This document shows, in pieces, positions 43,983 through 50,413 of a stretch of 64,000 nt of DNA. The notes under the pieces were generated by a model, which did not search any database, was not told the DNA's origin, and saw nothing but the letters and a program-made list of their open reading frames with translations. Origin of the DNA: a virus; IMG/VR virus record IMGVR_UViG_3300002143_000235, positions 248,001-312,000 of that record, one strand, 5' to 3'. How positions within the stretch are numbered: the stretch's first letter is position 1; the number at the start of each line of letters is the position of its first letter. A program made the translations under genes and the position numbers.

Positions 43983-43988
43983 TTTTAA

Positions 43989-44062
43989 GGTCCTGTAGCT
44001 CAGTTGGTTAGAGCATTCGACTCATAATCGACAGGTCGTGGGTTCAAGTCCCTCCGGGACCA
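43989..44062 (+). tRNA. tRNA-Met(CAT)
   Basis: A fully regular cloverleaf: acceptor GGTCCTG/CGGGACC, D arm GCTC/GAGC, anticodon arm TCGA CTCATAA TCGA with anticodon CAT, T loop TTCAAGT. Elongator Met is most likely; an Ile tRNA with lysidine at position 34 would have the same anticodon. No CCA encoded. Confidence 0.9.
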
Positions 44063-44075
44063 CAAAACTATTAAA

Positions 44076-44366
44076 ATGTCTAAAATAGAACAAAAATATA
44101 GATTCAAACCAACCGAAATGAATTTACGTTGGAAAGAAGGTCTTGCATTATATAATTTCAAAAATAATACAAATCATACATATGATCAGTTTTTGAATGA
44201 GCTTGTTGATGAAGATTTCAATTCAGCGTTTGATAAATGTGTTGATGAAATTCATGCTTTTGATAATCTTTTAATAGAAGATTATCAAAAAGCAATGAAA
44301 TTGAAAGATTCTAAATATGCATGTCTTGATTCATATTTAGAACTTGTTGAAGATAAATACAATTAA
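44076..44366 (+). CDS. Small hypothetical protein, 96 aa
   Basis: Helical; 'NHTYDQFLNEL' recalls the motif in the 2482/3015/4790 proteins, but the match is short. Two bases before the ferritin-like gene. Confidence 0.6.
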   Translation: MSKIEQKYRFKPTEMNLRWKEGLALYNFKNNTNHTYDQFLNELVDEDFNSAFDKCVDEIHAFDNLLIEDYQKAMKLKDSKYACLDSYLELVEDKYN

Positions 44367-44368
44367 TT

Positions 44369-44896
44369 ATGAGAACATCAACAGAATGGTGGGCTGAAAC
44401 AAAAGCCGATTCAGAAAAAATTATAAATTGGTTGAAGAACCAATACCACGGAGAAGCTGTTGCTTCCGAACGTATTCGTAAATTTATTCTTCCAACAATG
44501 GATGGAAAATATCAATTTATGGTTGAACGTATTGCAGATGATGAGGAAAAACATGCATCATGGGTAGGCGAATTGCTTGCTACACGTGGAATTACACCAG
44601 CAATTCTACAGAAAGAAGAACGTTATTGGAAAGAAGTAATTACAGAGGATTTTACATCTGATGGTAATTATGCTGCGGCTGTTGCTGCACATGCTGAAGA
44701 AATGCGATTAGAACGCATCACAGTTATCATGAATGACGAAGAAGCTCCCGCTGATATAAAAAAATGTTTTACAAACATCTATAAAGATGAATTGTTTCAT
44801 GCAAAAGGATTCAAATTAATTGCTGGTGATACATATTACAACCAAGCATCAGCACAACATGCCAAAGGCTTAGAAGCTTTGGGTCTTATAGTATAA
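44369..44896 (+). CDS. Ferritin-like diiron protein
   Basis: Four-helix pattern with paired metal ligands: 'GEAVASERIRKF' (Glu), 'DDEEKHASWVGEL' (ExxH), 'AAHAEEMRLERI' (Glu) and 'YKDELFHAKGFK' (ExxH). This fits the ferritin-like superfamily (175 aa); relatives store iron, oxidise substrates or modify tRNA (MiaE has the same fold). The exact activity cannot be read from the sequence. Confidence 0.7.
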   Translation: MRTSTEWWAETKADSEKIINWLKNQYHGEAVASERIRKFILPTMDGKYQFMVERIADDEEKHASWVGELLATRGITPAILQKEERYWKEVITEDFTSDGNYAAAVAAHAEEMRLERITVIMNDEEAPADIKKCFTNIYKDELFHAKGFKLIAGDTYYNQASAQHAKGLEALGLIV

Positions 44897-44899
44897 GTT

Positions 44900-45529
44900 A
44901 TGGAAACTATCAAAATTGATTTATCGTTACAAGACAATCAAGTTTATCATAAAAAAACAAATAAGTTATTGCATTTTGAAGAATCTTTCATGTCTATAGA
45001 TGAAACATTAGCAAGATATTTTCTAGAGAATACAAAGCTTGATTTAAGTCAATTTAAAAATAATGAAGTCATTCGTTTAGAAGGTCGAAGAATTCATAAT
45101 AATACAGATGATTGGTTTAATATTGCAACAAAAAAAATAGAACACTGGCAAGGTAGTTCTAGTAGTAGACCTAAAATATATGGTATGTCTACATATAGCG
45201 GTTCTAATGCTGAACACGCTATTTTGACAAAAGCTATTTTTGAGTTAAAAAAACAAACAGTGAACATTGCTATTGCTGACAAAAAGTTTTTCGTGGGTTT
45301 TTTGTCAGCGAAATATTGCAATCCTGATGAATTAGTATGCAAAGAATTTGAAGAAGGTCTAATTGAACGTCTTGACGAAGAACAAATTGCTAGTCGTAAA
45401 CCAGGAAGTGGTTATTTTAACGATTTAGGTTATGCATTTAAGTATACCGATAACAAAGAAAATTACACTGATATCAATTATTTGATTGATTTAATCAAAG
45501 TAAATAATTGTGAAATTAAAATATTTTAA
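44900..45529 (+). CDS. Hypothetical protein, 209 aa
   Basis: Mixed alpha/beta, no known motif. Tight spacing to both neighbours (3 and 2 bases). Confidence 0.6.
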   Translation: METIKIDLSLQDNQVYHKKTNKLLHFEESFMSIDETLARYFLENTKLDLSQFKNNEVIRLEGRRIHNNTDDWFNIATKKIEHWQGSSSSRPKIYGMSTYSGSNAEHAILTKAIFELKKQTVNIAIADKKFFVGFLSAKYCNPDELVCKEFEEGLIERLDEEQIASRKPGSGYFNDLGYAFKYTDNKENYTDINYLIDLIKVNNCEIKIF

Positions 45530-45531
45530 CT

Positions 45532-45927
45532 ATGGAAATCAATTTTAGAAAAATAGAAGAATCACGTGCAGGTAAAGTTTATCTGAATGTTGTATACATG
45601 GGCGGTGATGCTGATACATCACATCCAGAAGAAATCTTGTTAGATGGTATTACATTTGACAATATCGGTGAGAAGACTGAAGAGATTGCTGCGTTAATTA
45701 AACCGTATGTAATTCTGCAAGACTTACTGGATGTTAATTCTTCAAGTTATACGGAAAATTATGCTGATGTTCTTGAGGAACATGGTGAAGAAATTGCAAA
45801 GTTATTTGACAACGTACCAGGTGATCCTACAACAGATTTTCAGTATAACTGTAGTATACGTTATATTGAATTAGTAGGATATGATTCAACTGGTGCAAGA
45901 CACAAAAGCGCAATTGATCTACGATAA
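45532..45927 (+). CDS. Hypothetical acidic protein, 131 aa
   Basis: Acidic, no motif. The last base of its stop is the first base of the next ATG. Confidence 0.6.
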   Translation: MEINFRKIEESRAGKVYLNVVYMGGDADTSHPEEILLDGITFDNIGEKTEEIAALIKPYVILQDLLDVNSSSYTENYADVLEEHGEEIAKLFDNVPGDPTTDFQYNCSIRYIELVGYDSTGARHKSAIDLR

Positions 45928-46211
45928 TGAACTGGAAATTACCACAGTTTGAACAGTTCTATGATATCGAAGAGAAGGTACCAAGTATTTGGTCGACTTG
46001 GGAAGAAGCTGGAATTGCATGTGCTCAAGCGATTGCTTTTACTTGGGATATCAAAGATGCTGAACTTATTCATAGTATTGCTATAATTAGTTATCGTGTA
46101 CCAGGTTTAAAAATTACAAAACATGTTGATCCAATGTTATCATTTGCAATGCTATATCCTGCAGTAATGGTGAAATATGATCGATACGGAAATAAATATA
46201 ACATTCATTAA
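45927..46211 (+). CDS. Hypothetical protein, 94 aa
   Basis: Small soluble protein that ends three bases before the tRNA-like RNA starts. Not recognised. Confidence 0.6.
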   Translation: MNWKLPQFEQFYDIEEKVPSIWSTWEEAGIACAQAIAFTWDIKDAELIHSIAIISYRVPGLKITKHVDPMLSFAMLYPAVMVKYDRYGNKYNIH

Positions 46212-46214
46212 AAT

Positions 46215-46486
46215 GATCAGTGTAGGAATCGTAGTGGTTAGGCTTAGCCGTTGAAAGAGGTCAGTGACACGATGCAGGACTAATAGGGACTCAAGGTTTA
46301 AGTAACGTTGGTGCAAACCAGATACACCGAAGAGAAAACAGAATACCTGTGCTACACAATAAGGTCAGTTGACAGAACCGCATACTAGTTTGGTTTGGGT
46401 CAGGATGCAACTTTTAAAGGGAACACCGATTCAGTAATGATGATCACCCGATTAAGAAGCCGTCGGTTCGAGTCCGGCACTGATCA
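46215..46486 (+). ncRNA. Interrupted tRNA or tRNA-like RNA, 272 nt
   Basis: Outer ends form a perfect acceptor GATCAGT (46215-46221) / ACTGATC (46479-46485) with A after it, and a good T arm GTCGG TTCGAGT CCGGC. Between them about 200 nt are inserted. GAATCG near 46225 can pair with CGATTC near 46435, which places the insert in the D arm. The insert holds hairpins such as TTGGT-GCAA-ACCA and ACAG-AATAC-CTGT. No group I intron core and no tmRNA tag frame or G3-U70 pair was found. Intron-bearing tRNA or tRNA-mimic RNA are both possible. Confidence 0.55.
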
Positions 46487-46499
46487 CTAATTTTTTACA

Positions 46500-46976
46500 A
46501 TGACAAAAGAAATTATTGAAGAACAAATAACAGTTATTGACGAGCAGCTTGAAAAATATAAAAATGCCTTAAAAGAGATAGATAATCTTAAAAAATAGAA
46601 AACACAACTAAAAAATAAACTTGAGTTATTAAAACCAATACAAATTGAGGATTCACTTATTGTATCATTAACTGATGTTGAAGATAATAAAATTGATGCA
46701 TTAATTACAACTGCTATTAATGGTAAAATTAGAGATTGGGTTAATTATTATTTTGATGCTGATGATTTAGATGCTGATGATGTAATATATACAACACATA
46801 TGCTTATTGGATCTAGATTATTTGTAGTTGATATTAATTATGAAACTGAATGGCTTTCTGAATGGTATTCAGTTGATAGTTCTACTGGTAAGTTTATAAG
46901 TAAAAAAGAAATTTTTAATTTCACGGTTAACTGGAATAATGATGATATGTTTAATGCTACTTATCCACGACAGTAA
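46500..46976 (+). pseudogene. Coding frame with an in-frame TAG, 158 codons
   Basis: ATG 46500 opens MTKEIIEEQITVIDEQLEKY..., a coiled coil that runs through TAG at 46596-46598 and continues as KTQLKNKLELLKP... to TAA at 46974-46976. Heptad-like character continues across the TAG. It may be a nonsense mutation, a sequence error, or readthrough by a suppressor tRNA. No clear CTA-anticodon tRNA was found. Confidence 0.6.
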
Positions 46977-47068
46977 TTAAATTTAGATATTATTTATTGT
47001 GTATTAAGCAGTTTAAAAATAAATCAAAAATATTTTCATAAAATAACGTTTGATTTAAAAATAATGTG

Positions 47069-47076
47069 TATATTTG
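47069..47076 (+). promoter_or_regulatory. Promoter of the 47-kb structured RNA/tRNA cluster
   Basis: TATATTTG, with TTTG at 47049-47052 as a possible -33 element. It lies 24 bases before the first tRNA-like element at 47100. Confidence 0.65.
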
Positions 47077-47099
47077 TATCACAATCAAACGAGATTGTA

Positions 47100-47174
47100 G
47101 ATAAGGTAGTTTAAGATAAAACATCCATAGAAGCTTTAACGCAGGATTTAAAGGTGCAAGTCCTTTTCTTATTA
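47100..47174 (+). tRNA. tRNA-like gene with irregular anticodon arm
   Basis: Acceptor GATAAGG/TCTTATT (G-U at both ends), TA at 8-9, D arm GTTT/AAAC, and T arm AAAGG TGCAAGT CCTTT are all good. The anticodon arm has only TCC/GGA pairing around a 17-base loop that contains AAGCTT, so the anticodon is unclear. It could be a degenerate tRNA or one with a small insertion. Confidence 0.5.
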
Positions 47175-47196
47175 CATATAAGTTCTTTGAAACTTG

Positions 47197-47270
47197 ACTA
47201 GAGACGGCAGAGTAGAGTAATTATGTTGGTAATAAGACTTCATAATGAAATGAATTGTCGTTTCTCAGTT
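47197..47270 (+). ncRNA. Long imperfect RNA hairpin
   Basis: ACT-GAGA-CGGCA on the left pairs with TGTCG-TCTC-AGT on the right, with small bulges; inside, ATTATG pairs with CATAAT. It lies between two tRNA-like elements in the same transcript. Confidence 0.4.
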
Positions 47271-47280
47271 CTAAAAAAAT

Positions 47281-47455
47281 GCGTAACTAAAAGACAGGTA
47301 GTTAGTAAACTAGATAAAAAATTTCGAAGCGATCGATAGAAGCACAATATATTCTAGTATGAAAGCAAACAATGGTTGTGTATCCTGCGCCGAAACATTG
47401 ATGGAGAATTCTAAGTCAATGTGGAATTAAATGGGTTCGAGTCCCTAGTTACGCT
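47281..47455 (+). ncRNA. Interrupted tRNA or tRNA-like RNA, 175 nt
   Basis: Perfect acceptor GCGTAAC (47281-47287) / GTTACGC (47448-47454) encloses a T-loop segment GGG TTCGAGT CCC, a seven-base-pair stem ACATTGA/TCAATGT with a 14-base loop where the anticodon arm should be, and about 100 extra bases in the D-arm position, including an ACTAGA/TCTAGT stem. The layout parallels the 46215 element. Confidence 0.5.
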
Positions 47456-47462
47456 CAATTTT

Positions 47463-47532
47463 GCCGCCAAAAGGAGAACCGTGAGTCTGAGGTGTAAAAA
47501 CTGTACGACGAGCATACGTCATACCTTGCGGC
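47463..47532 (+). ncRNA. Structured RNA element
   Basis: GCCGC and AAGG on the left pair with CCTT and GCGGC on the right. Inside, GGTGT pairs with ATACC and GACG with CGTC, suggesting a branched fold of about 70 nt. No family recognised. Confidence 0.4.
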
Positions 47533-47550
47533 GCCAAAACATTAAAAATA

Positions 47551-47632
47551 TTCTTGTGGTGTAATTAGCACGGTCCACTAAGTGGGAGAAGTTTGGGTAG
47601 GCGATTAACGCTATTTAAATCCCAACAAGAGC
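47551..47632 (+). tRNA. tRNA-like gene with a hairpin inserted in the T loop
   Basis: Acceptor TTCTTGT/ACAAGAG (first pair U-G). The T stem TGGG/CCCA encloses a T-loop-like TTTAAAT and a 16-base insert folding as GGCG-ATTAA-CGC. The anticodon region has a CCAC-TAA-GTGG hairpin instead of a standard 7-base loop. Identity cannot be assigned. Confidence 0.4.
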
Positions 47633-47639
47633 GGTATTC

Positions 47640-47885
47640 CAGGTTATCAATCTCCTTATGATTGGTTAGTTATGTCGGCACTAAAAGTTCGATCCTTGTT
47701 TAAAGTTTTTTATTGGTTAACAAAAACTACTTTATCTGTTCAATATGCGTGAACAGACGGTTTTATCTTAAACCGTATGCATAGATCGTTTAGTATATTA
47801 GCGTCAAAATATACAGACATACTAAGATATGTAACATCGTTGTCACTATACGCACTATGGAAATGTGTTTAAAAATGATGACGAT
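47640..47885 (+). ncRNA. Chain of strong RNA hairpins between tRNAs
   Basis: Consecutive stems: CTGTTCA/TGAACAG (47736/47750), ACGGTTT/AAACCGT (47757/47770), TTAGTAT/ATACTAA (47790/47819) and ATCGTTGTCA/TGATGACGAT (47836/47876). A T-loop-like AAGTTCGATCCTT lies near 47683. No ORF. It looks like a large structured noncoding RNA of the GOLLD/ROOL kind, without evidence of homology. Confidence 0.5.
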
Positions 47886-47889
47886 AAAT

Positions 47890-47976
47890 GCGGAGGTGGC
47901 GAAATTGATTAACGTTTACGGACAAGTTTTCGTAGATGAAAAAATTCAATGTTGGTTTGAGTCCAACCCTCTGCAC
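47890..47976 (+). tRNA. tRNA-Leu, probable CAA anticodon
   Basis: Acceptor GCGGAGG/CCTCTGC with discriminator A, TG at 8-9, a leucine-type D arm, a long variable arm TGAA-AAAA-TTCA, and a perfect T arm GTTGG TTTGAGT CCAAC. The anticodon loop is 8 bases (ACAAGTTT) and lacks U33, so the CAA reading is likely but not certain. Confidence 0.7.
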
Positions 47977-47983
47977 TAAAATA

Positions 47984-48053
47984 CAGGGTTAGTTTAAAGT
48001 TAAAACGCGGATCGTTGGGATCCGAGATGTTGGTTCAATTCCAATACGCTGTA
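47984..48053 (+). tRNA. tRNA, Gln(TTG) by position (Pro TGG possible)
   Basis: Acceptor ACAGGGT/ACGCTGT (one mismatch), TA, D arm GTTT/AAAC, anticodon arm CGGAT CGTTGGG ATCCG, T arm GTTGG TTCAATT CCAAT. Positions 34-36 read TTG, but position 33 is G instead of U; a one-base shift would give TGG. Confidence 0.65.
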
Positions 48054-48090
48054 CAAATATTATTGATTGAACACCAATAAACGCAATGGT

Positions 48091-48147
48091 GAGACGGTAG
48101 TAATACCGTCTCATACAGGACCGATAAAGAAATTTATTGGTCCTTTT
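48091..48147 (+). terminator. Double hairpin terminator of the RNA cluster
   Basis: A perfect GAGACGGTA/TACCGTCTC hairpin (48091-48112) is followed by AGGACC/GGTCCT and a short T run (48117-48147). Confidence 0.7.
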
Positions 48148-48170
48148 GCATTTTATATCAGTATTTTATC

Positions 48171-48198
48171 TATATTTGTACAGTTCAATTAATAATTA
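48171..48198 (+). promoter_or_regulatory. Promoter -7 box and conserved 5' UTR element
   Basis: TATATTTG (48171-48178) and GTTCAATTAATAATTA (48183-48198), ten bases before the ATG at 48208. Confidence 0.75.
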
Positions 48199-48207
48199 CA
48201 AATAATC

Positions 48208-48696
48208 ATGGAAGTAAATTTCAAACCTGAAAAATTTATCAATGCAGATCCACCAGAATTAACTGATGGAATGATTGATTGGTTTTATTCAAATCTGTGG
48301 TCTTGGCAACGTAATCGCTATGAATTTTGCGATATAAAGAAAATTGATACAATTAATGTACGATTAAACACATCGTACAATGGTTGGACTATTATATATT
48401 TTTACATCTCAATCAATGGTGGTCCTGAATTTTGTGCTGAATTTGATAAAACATACTACAGTGATTTTCACGATCGTTGGAAGAAAAACTATGGACGAGC
48501 ATTCAACCGCGATAAAGAACTTTGTACGCTTATTAATGTCAATGGTGTTGACATAGGTGATAATGGGCCAGTAGAACGTGAAGAAAGACGCATTGAACTT
48601 GCGGAATTAAAACGAAATGCAAAACAGCATGTTAAGCGATTACGTTCAACCTGGGAAAGTTACGTGCGTCTAAAAGCATATTTTAATATTGATTAA
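48208..48696 (+). CDS. Hypothetical protein, 162 aa
   Basis: First gene behind the conserved leader. Mixed fold; basic helical C-terminus (RNAKQHVKRLRS). Not recognised. Confidence 0.65.
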   Translation: MEVNFKPEKFINADPPELTDGMIDWFYSNLWSWQRNRYEFCDIKKIDTINVRLNTSYNGWTIIYFYISINGGPEFCAEFDKTYYSDFHDRWKKNYGRAFNRDKELCTLINVNGVDIGDNGPVEREERRIELAELKRNAKQHVKRLRSTWESYVRLKAYFNID

Positions 48697-48698
48697 TA

Positions 48699-49082
48699 AT
48701 GTCTATTATTTCTATTACATACGACGAACCAAATACTGACACGTACCAAAGTGTTAAAGCATCTTTAAGTTTTAAGGATGATAAACGTGAATTTACTTCA
48801 GGTAATTTTATTAAAGATTGGTATGATGCTATTAAGTTTCTTATACATGAATCAGAAGATGGAGAACCGTGGTCACAATCCTCAAGTGTTGATCATTTTA
48901 TTATGGATGGTGCACAATTTAAAAGTGCTTATTTATGTAAAGACAACTTGATTGGTGGATGGCATCTTGTTTATGATTACGATGAAGTATCTTATGGATC
49001 AGGTATTGAGTTTTTTGTTGAAAAAAATACTCGTCCAACGTGGGATGAATTTAAAAATGAAATGGAAAAAATTAATGTATGA
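48699..49082 (+). CDS. Hypothetical protein, 127 aa
   Basis: Small mixed-fold protein whose stop overlaps the next start (ATGA). Not recognised. Confidence 0.6.
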   Translation: MSIISITYDEPNTDTYQSVKASLSFKDDKREFTSGNFIKDWYDAIKFLIHESEDGEPWSQSSSVDHFIMDGAQFKSAYLCKDNLIGGWHLVYDYDEVSYGSGIEFFVEKNTRPTWDEFKNEMEKINV

Positions 49083-49252
49083 ATGAATACAGAAAAATAG
49101 ATCTTGACAAACTTATTTCACAAGCAGGAAAAGTTAAAGTTACAATTATTAACGATGAGACAGGAGCAATTTCAGAAACTACATTTACTGATTATGAAAC
49201 AGCAGTACATGAGATTGAAATTCTTGAAAATGAAAATACAATTTACTTTTAA
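49079..49252 (+). CDS. Small hypothetical protein, 57 aa
   Basis: MNEYRKIDLDKLISQAGKVK..., ATG overlapping the previous TGA, TAA three bases before the nucleotidyltransferase. Not recognised. Confidence 0.6.
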   Translation: MNEYRKIDLDKLISQAGKVKVTIINDETGAISETTFTDYETAVHEIEILENENTIYF

Positions 49253-49255
49253 AAG

Positions 49256-49966
49256 ATGAATATTCCAATCACTAAAGAGCAACATGAACGATTTGCTGAC
49301 GTTCATAAATATGATCTTATTTTTGGATCACGATTATTCGGTGTACATAGAGAAGATTCAGATTTTGATATAATTTCACTCTATAAATACGAAGATGTTT
49401 TCGGACCAAAAATATATTATCATAGTCTTCCAAATATTCATTCATTTAAATATGAGGATACAGAAAAAAATGAGGATCGTATTTACATGACTTACGAGCA
49501 GTTTTGGAAAGCTTTCTATGATGGTGATGGTACAATGTATGCAGATATTATCTTGTTTGGTGATTATTTTGCTCTGGATGCACTCAAACTATGTAGAGCA
49601 TATAAAGTTATTAAAGGTTATTGTGGTACAGCCAAACGCGATCTTTTAGCTGCTAAACGTTGCACACCAGAAGAACGAAAAAAGATTTTTCATCGTTCCG
49701 CAAAAAATCTTTATATTACTGGTTGTCTTATAGATAATGAATATCCAGATATTGAACACATCAGAAATGTTATATTTAAACAAGCAGAAGGTGTCACAAC
49801 ATCAATAGATACACTACTCAAAGTAGAAACATATCTGAGGGAGGAAGCCAATAAGCTCTTCAATTCACATGAGATTGAAAACTACCACATTCCGACAACT
49901 GACGATGAGCTGCTGAACATCATGCTCAGTGGTAACAACCTCAAAGAATACATCTTCAAGAAATAG
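49256..49966 (+). CDS. Second predicted nucleotidyltransferase (COG3541-like)
   Basis: 'YDLIFGSRLFGVHREDSDFDIISLY' (GSRLFG...SDxD) near residue 19 is the same signature as in the 42405 product, and the later helix 'GYCGTAKRDLLAAKR' parallels its 'YLGMARRDAKFY'. The two proteins are paralogues or independent members of one family. Catalytic Asp residues are kept in both. It sits just downstream of the structured RNA cluster, but so far only position links them. Confidence 0.75.
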   Translation: MNIPITKEQHERFADVHKYDLIFGSRLFGVHREDSDFDIISLYKYEDVFGPKIYYHSLPNIHSFKYEDTEKNEDRIYMTYEQFWKAFYDGDGTMYADIILFGDYFALDALKLCRAYKVIKGYCGTAKRDLLAAKRCTPEERKKIFHRSAKNLYITGCLIDNEYPDIEHIRNVIFKQAEGVTTSIDTLLKVETYLREEANKLFNSHEIENYHIPTTDDELLNIMLSGNNLKEYIFKK

Positions 49967-49992
49967 AAAAGGACCTCAATTGAGGTCCTTTT
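49967..49992. terminator. Bidirectional terminator between convergent genes
   Basis: AAAAGGACCTCA/TGAGGTCCTTTT. It overlaps the last bases of the leftward gene ending at 49976. Confidence 0.85.
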
Positions 49993-50413
49993 CTTTTTGT
50001 GATGAGAACCAAATCTCACCAGTTAATTCATCCATTACATGTATGCGATCATCATTGTGTGGTGATGGAAAACAATATTCCTTTGTAAAGGGAAGGTTTT
50101 TAGAACCAAGAATACAAATCTCACCAGTTGTATCATCGAACACAACATAGTCTTTATAATCAGTAATTAATTCTGAAATTTGTTTCTGTGCTTCTTCCAC
50201 AGACAATCCATTTGTTGGAATAGTGTAGATTCGATGAATTGTTGATCCTGGATAATTTACCATCAATCTTGGATCAAACATGGGTTTGAATCTGAATGTC
50301 CCATCATCATTCATTGGATAGAATGATGATAGATCAGGATTTAGAAGCCGATAGATTTCCATTCGAATACATTCAAACGTCAATCTCAATTTGAAGATCA
50401 AGTTACTGCGCAT
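49976..50413 (-). CDS. Portal-protein-like fragment, 145 aa
   Basis: Residues 58-100 ('STIHRIYTIPTNGLSVEEAQKQISELITDYKDYVVFDDTTGEI') follow the T4 gp20 portal pattern (aromatic 'RIFYVDVGNL', 'A...I..YKNKVVYDA.TGE') well. T4-type portals exceed 500 residues, so this is a single module, either a relic or a split piece. The N-terminus (1-55) is unlike gp20. It overlaps the nuclease gene by about 11 bases. Confidence 0.5.
   Translation of the reverse strand: MRSNLIFKLRLTFECIRMEIYRLLNPDLSSFYPMNDDGTFRFKPMFDPRLMVNYPGSTIHRIYTIPTNGLSVEEAQKQISELITDYKDYVVFDDTTGEICILGSKNLPFTKEYCFPSPHNDDRIHVMDELTGEIWFSSQKEKDLN

Noticed and set aside
46260-46460. Group I intron in the 46215 tRNA-like element
   Set aside because: Paired P7-type GACTA/TAGTC and the usual core elements could not be placed, and the insert lies in the D-arm position.
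46215-46486. tmRNA
   Set aside because: The tRNA-like ends lack the G3-U70 Ala pair, and no convincing tag frame ending in a hydrophobic Ala-rich peptide was found.
47196-47215. Group I intron R-element-like GACTAGAGACGG
   Set aside because: The bases are better explained as the 5' side of a long local hairpin; no partner core elements were found.
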